A stretch of DNA of 8,562 nt, taken from contig JAJPXR010000206.1 in assembly GCA_021205375.1 (NCBI GenBank), positions 7,024 through 15,585 of the forward strand, written 5' to 3'. The position numbers and the translations under genes were made by a program. Of the stretch, positions 1 to 5,398 are shown one piece after another (the first letter of the stretch is position 1; each line of letters begins with the position of its first letter). Source of the stretch: Clostridiales bacterium. Its GTDB lineage: Bacteria; Bacillota; Clostridia; Oscillospirales; Oscillospiraceae. The notes under the pieces were generated by a model. That model had not been told where the DNA came from and made no database searches. It saw only the letters and a program-made list of their open reading frames with translations.

Positions 1-623
1 GTGCGCTCCTCCCGGTTTTCGTAGGGGTGGTCGTAGAGAACGGTTTTCATCTCCCACAAGTGGCGGGGGCCGGGGACCACATAGAGGAACACGCCCCCAG
101 GCTTCAGCACCCGGCGGAACTCGTCCAGCCCCAGGGGGGAGAAGCAGTTCAGCAGCAGGTCAACGGCCTCATCCGCCACCGGCAGCCGGTAGGCGGAGGC
201 TACGGCGAACTCCACGCCTTTCTCCCGCTTCGCTGCCCACCGCAGGGAGAACTTGGACAGGTCGATGCCCGCCATGCGGGGCGTTTTCCCCGCTGCGGTC
301 AGGGCCGGATAGATACCCGCGGTGTAGTACCCCTCGCCGCAGCCGGAGTCCAGCACGGCGGGGGCGGAGCCGGTGTAAGCCACCGACAACTCCTCCAGGC
401 AGCTCCGCAGGGGCCGGTAATACTCCCCGGAGAGGAACCTGTTCCGGGCGGCAGACATGGCCTTGTCGTCGCCGGGGACCTTGGCGTGCATCTGGTTGGC
501 AGGCAGCAGGTGGACATACCCGGCGGCGGCGAGGTCGAAGCTGTGGCGGGTGGGGCAGACATAGCGGCCCGTTTCCCGCTCCAGCGGCCGGGCGCACACC
601 GGACACCGCAGCAGACTTTCCAT
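1..623 (-). CDS. rlmA: 23S rRNA (guanine-N1)-methyltransferase, RlmA family, 3' part cut off by window edge
   Basis: SAM-dependent methyltransferase of the RlmA(I)/RlmA(II) family, which methylates N1 of a guanine in the helix 35 region of 23S rRNA (G745 or G748 by E. coli numbering). I translated it by hand on the minus strand; 207 codons are visible, and E. coli RlmA is about 270 residues, so roughly the last quarter lies outside. The N-terminal zinc finger is clear: CPVC (C7, C10) followed by C23 and H27 in CPTRH. A conserved FDLAAAGYVHLLP stretch and PGDDKAM (50-56) follow. SAM motif I is VLDSGCGEGYYT (90-101), and KPGGVFLYVVPGPRHLWEMK lies near the visible end. The start ATG has AAGGAGG 8 nt upstream. 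The gene is divergent from pncB. Which guanine it modifies cannot be told from this fragment. Confidence 0.93.
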   Translation of the reverse strand, partial: MESLLRCPVCARPLERETGRYVCPTRHSFDLAAAGYVHLLPANQMHAKVPGDDKAMSAARNRFLSGEYYRPLRSCLEELSVAYTGSAPAVLDSGCGEGYYTAGIYPALTAAGKTPRMAGIDLSKFSLRWAAKREKGVEFAVASAYRLPVADEAVDLLLNCFSPLGLDEFRRVLKPGGVFLYVVPGPRHLWEMKTVLYDHPYENREER

Positions 624-668
624 CGCACATTCCTCCTTCAACTGCCGGACGCATATCGCAACAGGCTA

Positions 669-697
669 ATGATAGCACATTCTTCCCCTGACTGCAA
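669..697 (-). promoter_or_regulatory. Probable promoter of rlmA
   Basis: On the minus strand TTGCAG (697-692) and TATCAT (674-669) are separated by 17 nt, each one or two mismatches from the sigma-A consensus. Predicted transcription would start near 662, about 40 nt before the rlmA ATG. It is a sequence match only. Confidence 0.4.
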
Positions 698-791
698 ATC
701 GTTTTTTACCTGTTTTTATGCGTTTTCAGAAACAATTTATACCTTCGCATACCCAAATCATACAAACCCGTAAGGAGTTCATCATCTAATA

Positions 792-803
792 CTGTCATGA
801 CAG
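792..803. promoter_or_regulatory. Perfect 12-bp palindrome, candidate operator upstream of pncB
   Basis: CTGTCATGACAG is a perfect inverted repeat ending 13 nt before the -35 box of the pncB promoter. Its symmetry and position are typical of a dimeric regulator site. The symmetry does not extend beyond the 12 bp. A niacin- or NAD-responsive regulator would make sense before pncB, but I cannot assign the site to a named family. Confidence 0.4.
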
Positions 804-816
804 ATGAAAAGAACGC

Positions 817-845
817 TTGCAATTTGCGCCTCCCACTATTATAAT
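817..845 (+). promoter_or_regulatory. Promoter of pncB
   Basis: TTGCAA (817-822) and a perfect TATAAT (840-845) are separated by 17 nt, so transcription should begin near 852 and leave a leader of about 85 nt before the pncB start codon. No other promoter of this quality lies before the gene. Confidence 0.75.
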
Positions 846-936
846 AGGCTACAAGCTGAAAAGAAACTGAAAAATCCTTTCATTCCCTAAGGAACCATAC
901 CAACCACAAACACCACCCCCAGAGGAGTGCATCAAC

Positions 937-2382
937 ATGAAAAATCAGACAAATTACACCATGCTGTGCGATTTTTACGAGCTGAGCATGGCCAACGGCT
1001 ACTTCCGTTCCCCTGTGAAGGACACCATCTCCTATTTTGACGTGTTTTTCCGCGACGTGCCGGACAAGGGTGGCTTCGCCATCGCTGCCGGGCTGGATCA
1101 GGTCATCGACTACATTAAAAACCTGAAATTCACCGACGAGGACATCGACTACCTGCGCGGCAAGGGCTGCTTCGACGAGGACTTCCTGACCTACCTGAAA
1201 AACTTCCGCTTCACCGGCGACATCTGGGCCGTCCCCGAAGGGACCCCCATCTTCCCCCGGGAGCCCATCATGACCGTCCGCGCCCCCGCGATGCAGGCCC
1301 AGTTCATCGAGACCTTCGTGCTGCTGACCCTGAACCACCAGAGCCTCATCGCCACCAAAGCCAACCGCATCGTCCGTGCGGCGGAGGGCCGTCCCGTGGC
1401 GGAGTTCGGCTCCCGCCGGGCTCAGGGGCCGGAGGGCGCCATTCTGGGCGCCCGGGCCGCCTACATCGCCGGCTGCTCCGGCACCGCCTGCGTCCAGGCC
1501 GACCGGGACTATGAGGTCCCCGCCACCGGCACCATGGCCCATAGCTGGGTGCAGATGTTCCCCGACGAGTACACCGCCTTCAAGACCTACTGCGAGATGT
1601 ACCCCCACAACGCCACCCTGCTGGTGGACACCTACAACGTCCTCAAGTCCGGCGTCCCCAACGCCATCCGCGCCTTCAAAGAGGTGCTGCTGCCTCAGGG
1701 CATCACCAAATGCGGCATCCGGCTGGACTCCGGCGACCTGACCTACCTCTCCAAGAAGGCCCGGAAAATGCTGGATGACGCGGGACTGACCGAGTGTACC
1801 ATCTGCGCCTCCAACTCCCTGGACGAGTACATCATCCGGGACCTGCTGCACCAGGGGGCCAAGCTGGACGTGTTCGGCGTGGGCGAGCGGATGATCACCT
1901 CCAAGAGCGACCCCGTCTTTGGCGGCGTGTACAAGCTCTGCGCCGTGGAGGACGCCTACGGCAACGTCATCCCCAAGATCAAAGTCTCCGAAAACCCGGA
2001 GAAGCTGACCAACCCCCACTTCAAGAAGGTCTACCGCCTGTACGACAACGTCACCGGCAAAGCCTTTGCCGACGTGCTGTGTGTCTATGACGAGGTCATT
2101 GACCAGAACAAGGACCTGGAGCTGTTCGACCCTGCTCACCCCTGGAAGCGGAAGGTCTGCACCAACTTCACCGCCCGGGTGCTGATGGAGCCGATCTTCA
2201 AGGACGGCAAGCAGGTCTACCAGTCCCCCTCCATCCACGAGATGAAGCGCTACTGCGCCCAGCAGGTGGACCTGCTGTGGGACGAGGTCAAGCGCTTCGA
2301 GAATCCGCATAAGTATTATGTGGACCTGTCCCCCAAGCTGTACACCATCAAGAACGATCTGCTGGAGAAGGTCCCCCACTAA
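937..2382 (+). CDS. pncB: Nicotinate phosphoribosyltransferase
   Basis: Converts nicotinate plus PRPP, with ATP hydrolysis, to nicotinate mononucleotide: the entry step of niacin salvage to NAD (Preiss-Handler pathway), in the cytoplasm. The 481-residue protein matches the usual length of the Firmicutes type. Family features in order are an N-terminal TMLCDFYELSMANGYF (8-23), EFGSRRAQGPEGAI (156-169), TGTMAHSWVQ (197-206) with the histidine at 202 in the place expected for the phosphorylated residue, GIRLDSGDL (260-268), and ASNSLDEYII followed by FGVGERMITS (313-322) for phosphate binding. The ATG has AGAGGAG 9 nt upstream. It appears to be transcribed alone, from a strong promoter to a strong terminator. 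A candidate operator lies upstream. No other NAD-pathway gene is adjacent. Confidence 0.96.
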   Translation: MKNQTNYTMLCDFYELSMANGYFRSPVKDTISYFDVFFRDVPDKGGFAIAAGLDQVIDYIKNLKFTDEDIDYLRGKGCFDEDFLTYLKNFRFTGDIWAVPEGTPIFPREPIMTVRAPAMQAQFIETFVLLTLNHQSLIATKANRIVRAAEGRPVAEFGSRRAQGPEGAILGARAAYIAGCSGTACVQADRDYEVPATGTMAHSWVQMFPDEYTAFKTYCEMYPHNATLLVDTYNVLKSGVPNAIRAFKEVLLPQGITKCGIRLDSGDLTYLSKKARKMLDDAGLTECTICASNSLDEYIIRDLLHQGAKLDVFGVGERMITSKSDPVFGGVYKLCAVEDAYGNVIPKIKVSENPEKLTNPHFKKVYRLYDNVTGKAFADVLCVYDEVIDQNKDLELFDPAHPWKRKVCTNFTARVLMEPIFKDGKQVYQSPSIHEMKRYCAQQVDLLWDEVKRFENPHKYYVDLSPKLYTIKNDLLEKVPH

Positions 2383-2406
2383 AAAACGCATAATAAAACG
2401 CATAAT
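2383..2406 (+). repeat. Two tandem copies of a 12-bp AT-rich unit
   Basis: AAAACGCATAAT occurs twice end to end (2383-2394 and 2395-2406), directly after the pncB stop codon. The sequence looks like a small slippage duplication; no function is evident. Confidence 0.85.
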
Positions 2407-2410
2407 AAGT

Positions 2411-2453
2411 GCAAAACACCCCCGCCGGAGACCCGGCGGGGGTATTGTTTTGC
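2411..2453 (+). terminator. Strong symmetric terminator after pncB
   Basis: An 11-bp GC-rich stem (2418-2428 with 2433-2443) around an AGAC loop is flanked by GCAAAAC on the left and GTTTTGC on the right, which can also pair across a 3-nt bulge. The T-rich 3' flank suits termination of pncB on the plus strand. The A-rich left flank makes it usable on the minus strand as well, so it could stop readthrough from glk. Confidence 0.85.
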
Positions 2454-2456
2454 AGT

Positions 2457-2549
2457 GAAACCCCTCCGTCGCGGCTTGCGCCGCGCCACCTCCCCTTTCA
2501 GGGCAGGGAGCGAAGCGGAAGTGCCGCTTGACGGCGGAGGCAAGGGGGG
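2457..2549. repeat. GC-rich interspersed palindromic repeat, copy 1
   Basis: This noncoding block is built of nested hairpins: CGCGGC/GCCGCG (2470-2485), CTCCC/GGGAG (2490-2510) and AGCGG/CCGCT (2514-2528). Its outer ends are also inverted (CCTCCG at 2463-2468 against CGGAGG at 2535-2540). Two exact blocks, GAAACCCCTCCG (2457-2468) and CCTCCCCTTTCAGGG (2489-2503), recur in the same order at 8508-8519 and 8544-8558. It contains no open reading frame and looks like a REP- or MITE-like intergenic element. Confidence 0.75.
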
Positions 2550-2633
2550 CAATCAGTTGTCAAAACACAGTTTTCTGTAGAAAACCGATGCTATGCTGGA
2601 CAAAGGTGCTGAACAAACAGCAAGCACAATCCA
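2550..2633. other. Short AT-richer spacer, no gene
   Basis: The only structure here is a small GTTTTC/GAAAAC stem with a TGTA loop (2570-2585). It could act as a weak terminator for glk on the minus strand, but no convincing T-tract follows it. Confidence 0.4.
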
Positions 2634-2669
2634 AGCTAACAGCTAATGGCTAAAGGCTAACAGCTATTA
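2634..2669. repeat. Degenerate GCTAA-type repeat overlapping the glk stop codon
   Basis: Five near-copies of a GCTA(A)-based unit are packed into about 32 nt (2635-2666), and GCTAACAGCTA occurs at both ends (2635-2645 and 2656-2666). The block runs right up to the glk stop codon (2667-2669). It looks like simple-sequence or insertion-scar DNA; no function can be assigned. Confidence 0.6.
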
Positions 2670-3614
2670 TCCGTCAATAACCATTTTCGCGCCGCCGTAG
2701 ATGCCCGCGTCGTTGCCCAACTGGGCGATGACCACGTCAGTCTTTTCGGAGACGTGGAAGGCGTAGCGGTGGTAATATTGCAGCACAGAGTTGGTGATGA
2801 TCTTCCCGGCCCGGCTCATGCCGCCGCCGATGACGTAGATCTCCGGGTCCAGGGTGCAGGAGACGTAGCTCATGGCCCGGCCCAGGTAGTCGCCGCAGCG
2901 GTCCACGATGTCCATCGCCATCTCCTCGCCGTTCCGGGCCAGGTCGCAGATGTCCTTGGAGGTAAAGTTGTCCATTGTCCGCAGGGCGGAATATTTGTCG
3001 CTGGCGGCCAGCATGACCTTTGCCATACGGACGATGCCGTTGGCGGAGGCGTACTGCTCCAGGCAGCCGCACTTGCCGCAGCCGCAGGGCACCGACTCGT
3101 AGGGGTTGACGGTCATATGGCCCACCTCACCGGCGCCGCCGTTGGCCCCGGCCACGATTTTCTCGTTCAGCACCACGCCGCCGCCGACGCCGGTGCCCAG
3201 GGTGAACATAACAGCGCTTTTGTGGTCCTTCGCGCCGCCCTGCCACAGCTCGCCCAAAGCAGCTACGTTGGCGTCGTTGGCCGCCGCCACGTTGGGGATC
3301 TGCGGCAGCAGCTCGTTCATGCGCTCCTTGATGTTGAACTGGCCCCAGCCCAGGTTGACGCAGCGGTAAACGGTGTTGTTGTCATCCACGGGGCCGGGAA
3401 CGCCGATGCCGATGCCTTCCACGTCCTCGGTGGAGATGTCCTCCTCGATGAGCTTGTTGACAATCGCCTTAGCCACGTCCGGCAGGATGTTGCCGCCGTC
3501 TCGCTCGGTGCGGGTGGGGATCTCCCACTTGTCCAGCAGCTTCCCCTTGGTGGTGAACAGGCCCATTTTGACCGTGGTTCCCCCGATGTCCACTCCAAAT
3601 GCGTAAGGTTTCAT
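2667..3614 (-). CDS. glk: Glucokinase, ROK family
   Basis: ATP-dependent phosphorylation of glucose to glucose-6-phosphate in the cytoplasm, feeding glycolysis. The 315-residue product has the usual ROK kinase length. Visible motifs are the phosphate-binding FGVDIGGTTVKMGLF (6-20), GVPGPVDD (71-78), the catalytic aspartate D114 in ANDAN, LGTGVGGGVV (139-148), and the ROK zinc site made of H166 in GEVGHMTV plus C177, C179 and C184 in PCGCGKCGCLEQYAS. VIGGG (261-265) follows near the C-terminus. The start is chosen at 3614 because AAAAGGAG lies 8 nt upstream and homology begins there; an in-frame ATG at 3680 would add 22 residues of unrelated sequence. It has its own promoter about 110 nt upstream, although readthrough from ribU is possible. 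Specificity for glucose over another sugar is inferred from overall similarity. Confidence 0.93.
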   Translation of the reverse strand: MKPYAFGVDIGGTTVKMGLFTTKGKLLDKWEIPTRTERDGGNILPDVAKAIVNKLIEEDISTEDVEGIGIGVPGPVDDNNTVYRCVNLGWGQFNIKERMNELLPQIPNVAAANDANVAALGELWQGGAKDHKSAVMFTLGTGVGGGVVLNEKIVAGANGGAGEVGHMTVNPYESVPCGCGKCGCLEQYASANGIVRMAKVMLAASDKYSALRTMDNFTSKDICDLARNGEEMAMDIVDRCGDYLGRAMSYVSCTLDPEIYVIGGGMSRAGKIITNSVLQYYHRYAFHVSEKTDVVIAQLGNDAGIYGGAKMVIDG

Positions 3615-3701
3615 GTGATCCTCTCCTTTTGTGCGTTGCTGACCCGGCGTGGGCGCGGGCCAAAAGACGGTTGATGCCAACTTCCCCGATTTTCCCTTTC
3701 A

Positions 3702-3718
3702 CGGCGCAGACAGCGCCG
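3702..3718. promoter_or_regulatory. Hairpin at the 5' end of the glk transcript
   Basis: CGGCGC and GCGCCG form a 6-bp stem around AGACA. On the minus strand it lies about 6 nt after the predicted glk transcription start, so it could protect the mRNA 5' end. On the plus strand it is followed by a T-rich run and resembles an intrinsic terminator, which could stop antisense transcription out of glk. Confidence 0.4.
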
Positions 3719-3730
3719 CTTTTCTATTTT

Positions 3731-3758
3731 ATTCTATCGGAATTTTCGCTGTTGTCAA
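3731..3758 (-). promoter_or_regulatory. Promoter of glk
   Basis: On the minus strand a perfect TTGACA (3758-3753) and TAGAAT (3736-3731) are separated by 16 nt. Transcription would start near 3724, giving a leader of about 110 nt. It lies in the gap between ribU and glk, so glk can be expressed independently of FMN control of ribU. Confidence 0.7.
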
Positions 3759-3802
3759 GCCACGCCTGATGGGAATCACTTGAAGATCACGCAACGCGTC
3801 TC

Positions 3803-4438
3803 TCACCGTCTGCCGTGGAGCAGCGGAGACAGGGGTTTATAGATGAAGTAGCACAGCAGCGCGTCCAGCAGCCCCTTGATAAAGGTGAAGGGCAGGTTGA
3901 AGATGACCAGGCACTTGAGCAGGCTGTCGGCGCTGGGCAGGATGGCCTGGTACATCCCGATGATGGCGTCCATGGGCATCCCATAGCAGACCACGTAGGC
4001 GGGATAGACCACGAAGTAGTTCATGGGAACGCTGATAATGGCCATGACCAGCGCGCCCGCCACACAGCCGACGATGGCGCCGGTCCGGGTCTTTTTGAGC
4101 TGGTAGATAACGCCGGCGGTGAAGGCGAACACCGCGCCCATGGTGAAGTTGAAAATTTCACCGGCCCCGGCGGAGGAGGTGCCCTTGATGAGCAGGTGCA
4201 GCAGGTTCTTCATCAGCTCGATGACCACGCCGTACACCGGCCCCAGAGCGAAGGTGCCTAGCAGGGCGGGCAGGTCGGAGACGTCCATCTTCACAAAGCT
4301 GGGGATGAGCATGGGGATGGGGAACTCGATGAACATCAGCACGAAGGCCACGGCGGAGAGCATGGCGGCCACGGTGATGTCTCTGGTGGTGCTGCGCTGG
4401 TGGGCAACGGTGGCGTGGGTGGTGGTTGCGGTTTTCAT
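3803..4438 (-). CDS. ribU: Riboflavin ECF transporter S component
   Basis: Membrane substrate-binding subunit that captures riboflavin and works with a shared energy-coupling module (EcfA, EcfA', EcfT), which is not encoded in this window. The 211-residue protein has hydrophobic segments at about 20-40, 56-82, 96-114, 118-147 and 174-203, consistent with the six-helix S-component fold. Family-typical stretches are IPSFVKMDVSDLPALLGTFA (45-64), GVVIELMKNLLHLL (70-83), VPMNYFVVYP (137-146) and NLPFTFIKGLLDALL (181-195). The start ATG has AGGGAG 9 nt upstream. An FMN riboswitch with a terminator lies between promoter and gene, which independently supports riboflavin as the substrate. The first 18 or so residues, rich in threonine, are a weakly conserved tail. 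Confidence 0.95.
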   Translation of the reverse strand: MKTATTTHATVAHQRSTTRDITVAAMLSAVAFVLMFIEFPIPMLIPSFVKMDVSDLPALLGTFALGPVYGVVIELMKNLLHLLIKGTSSAGAGEIFNFTMGAVFAFTAGVIYQLKKTRTGAIVGCVAGALVMAIISVPMNYFVVYPAYVVCYGMPMDAIIGMYQAILPSADSLLKCLVIFNLPFTFIKGLLDALLCYFIYKPLSPLLHGRR

Positions 4439-4454
4439 ATACGGTCACTCCCTG

Positions 4455-4492
4455 AAAAAAGATGACGCCTGAAAGATTGTCTTTCAGGCGTC
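4455..4492 (-). terminator. Riboswitch-controlled intrinsic terminator before ribU
   Basis: On the minus strand a perfect 12-bp stem, GACGCCTGAAAG at 4464-4475 against 4481-4492 on the plus-strand numbering, has a 5-nt loop. It is followed by ATC and then six T residues (4460-4455). It sits 17 nt before the ribU ATG, so folding of this hairpin would cut the transcript before the gene. Its upstream arm can also pair with the 5' strand of riboswitch helix P1, giving the switch. Confidence 0.9.
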
Positions 4493-4500
4493 GCCAGGGA

Positions 4501-4517
4501 CAGGGCCACAGGCCCTG
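4501..4517 (-). other. Short hairpin between FMN aptamer and terminator
   Basis: CAGGGCC and GGCCCTG form a 7-bp stem around a 3-nt loop, between the aptamer and the terminator of the ribU leader. It may space or insulate the two elements, or act as an RNA polymerase pause site. Its role is inferred from position only. Confidence 0.5.
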
Positions 4518-4533
4518 TGCGATGGAATAACGA

Positions 4534-4638
4534 TCTTCTTTCATCCAGACTTTCACTGTCGGTACCGGAGTTCCACCGGTTCATGCGTTACGCGCGCGGA
4601 CTTTACCGCCGATCGGGAATTTCACCCTGCCCTGAAGA
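4534..4638 (-). ncRNA. FMN riboswitch (RFN element)
   Basis: On the minus strand this carries the hallmarks of the RFN aptamer in order: CAGGGTGAAATTCCC, then CGGCGGTAAAGTCCGCG, then GGTGGAACTCCGGTACCGAC, then CAGTGAAAGTCTGGATG, and a closing AAAGAAGA. Helix P1 can form between TCTTC (4638-4634) and GAAGA (4538-4534). FMN binding would stabilise P1, leave the terminator free to fold and shut off ribU. The class is long known. Position before a riboflavin importer and the downstream terminator point to transcriptional off-control. Confidence 0.96.
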
Positions 4639-4661
4639 CATATGATTCAGTTGTTATGTCT

Positions 4662-4689
4662 ATTATACCACCACATGAATGGATTGCAA
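4662..4689 (-). promoter_or_regulatory. Promoter of the riboswitch-ribU transcript
   Basis: On the minus strand TTGCAA (4689-4684) and a perfect TATAAT (4667-4662) are separated by 16 nt. Transcription would start near 4655, about 15 nt before the aptamer, as expected for a riboswitch leader. It is back to back with the promoter of the gene at 4796. Confidence 0.75.
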
Positions 4690-4719
4690 GAGGGGAAACG
4701 GCAGAATTGAAAAGTTTTC

Positions 4720-4748
4720 TTGACAGCGGGAAAGGCGGCCCGTATAAT
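4720..4748 (+). promoter_or_regulatory. Perfect consensus promoter of the SLOG-family gene
   Basis: TTGACA (4720-4725) and TATAAT (4743-4748) match the sigma-A consensus exactly with the optimal 17-nt spacing. Transcription should start near 4755, leaving a short leader of about 41 nt. Confidence 0.85.
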
Positions 4749-4795
4749 GGAGAGCAGAACTAGAACTTATGTTTGAAAGGCGAGGTGGAACCGGG

Positions 4796-5323
4796 ATGGA
4801 ACCTGTGAAAACCTGCTGCTTTACCGGCCACCGGCCCAACCACCTGCCCTGGGGAAAGGACGAGACAAAATTTCTGTGCGTTGCCTGTAAGGAGCATCTG
4901 GCCATTGAGATCGAGCGGGCATATCAGGCAGGGTTCCGCCGGTTCCTGTGCGGCATGGCCATGGGCGGCGACCTGCTGTTCGCAGAAGCGGTGCTGGCCT
5001 GCGGGGAGCTGCATCCCGACCTGCGGCTGGAGGCTGTGATCCCCTGCCTGGACCAGACCAAAGGCTGGCCCCAGGCGCAGGCAGAGCGCTACCAGCACAT
5101 CCTGGAGCAGATCCCCACTGACCGGCAGATCCTCATTCAGCCTGAACGCACCCGAAGCTGTATGCTCCGCCGGGACCGGTACATGGTGAACCAGGCCCAG
5201 CGCATCATCGCCCTCTACGACGGCAAAAGCAACGGCGGCACCCGATACACCCTGAGCTATGCGCTGAAAAAGGAGCTGGAAGCCGTCATCATTGACCCCT
5301 ATACAATGGAAACGATACGGTAA
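4796..5323 (+). CDS. SLOG-family protein, DUF1273/YpsA-like
   Basis: A 175-residue cytoplasmic protein of the SLOG (SMF/DprA-LOG) Rossmann-like superfamily, whose members are thought to bind nucleotides or related ligands; its exact role is unknown. Visible features are an N-terminal strand and turn CCFTGHRP (7-14), GMAMGGD (53-59) as the glycine-rich ligand loop, EAVIPCLDQTKGW (79-91), and YDGKSNGGTRYTLSYALKK (141-159), all in the order expected for DUF1273 proteins. The start at 4796 is preferred over an in-frame ATG at 4769 because GAGGTGG lies 7 nt before it and family homology begins at once. It forms its own unit with a perfect consensus promoter. B. subtilis YpsA is the best-studied relative by name, but this copy is clearly diverged, so I transfer no function. 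Confidence 0.82.
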   Translation: MEPVKTCCFTGHRPNHLPWGKDETKFLCVACKEHLAIEIERAYQAGFRRFLCGMAMGGDLLFAEAVLACGELHPDLRLEAVIPCLDQTKGWPQAQAERYQHILEQIPTDRQILIQPERTRSCMLRRDRYMVNQAQRIIALYDGKSNGGTRYTLSYALKKELEAVIIDPYTMETIR

Positions 5324-5343
5324 AACTCATTTTTCCTGAGAAA

Positions 5344-5369
5344 AGGGCCGCGGCAGTCGCCGCGGCCCT
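5344..5369. terminator. Bidirectional terminator between the SLOG gene and proA
   Basis: AGGGCCGCGGC and GCCGCGGCCCT form a perfect 11-bp GC-rich stem around AGTC. On the minus strand it is followed by TTTTCTC, a good tail for ending proA about 30 nt after its stop. On the plus strand the tail (GAACGTTTCT) is poorer but probably still usable for the convergent gene. Confidence 0.85.
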
Positions 5370-5398
5370 GAACGTTTCTATACGGACAGGCGCTGTGT

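Larger units (their letters stand above)
624..936. other. Divergent intergenic region between rlmA and pncB
   Basis: This stretch of 313 nt is clearly more AT-rich than the flanking genes and has no credible gene. It holds a candidate rlmA promoter, a strong pncB promoter and a perfect 12-bp palindrome, each listed separately. The pncB leader (about 850-936) is A- and C-rich and has little predicted structure apart from a tiny TTCC/GGAA stem; I see no riboswitch in it. Confidence 0.7.

Noticed and set aside
27..773. Plus-strand 248-codon open frame opposite rlmA
   Set aside because: The minus strand gives an unmistakable RlmA zinc finger and SAM motif. The plus-strand translation is compositionally biased and ends in AT-rich intergenic DNA.
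880..2403. 507-codon open frame on the minus strand opposite pncB
   Set aside because: It mirrors pncB, whose product has clear family motifs. The antisense translation is low-complexity, rich in V, G, L and H as expected from the complement of GC-rich codons, and it has no recognisable domain.
2457..2549. CRISPR array or tRNA in the structured GC-rich block
   Set aside because: There are no regularly spaced identical repeats with unique spacers, and no tRNA cloverleaf or T-loop sequence. It fits a palindromic intergenic repeat better.
2754..3674. 306-codon open frame on the plus strand opposite glk
   Set aside because: It is an antisense shadow of glk with no motif of its own.
4769..4795. 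Earlier ATG for the SLOG gene adding nine residues
   Set aside because: It has no Shine-Dalgarno site at proper spacing and lies only about 14 nt after the predicted transcription start. The ATG at 4796 has GAGGTGG and begins directly at the conserved region.
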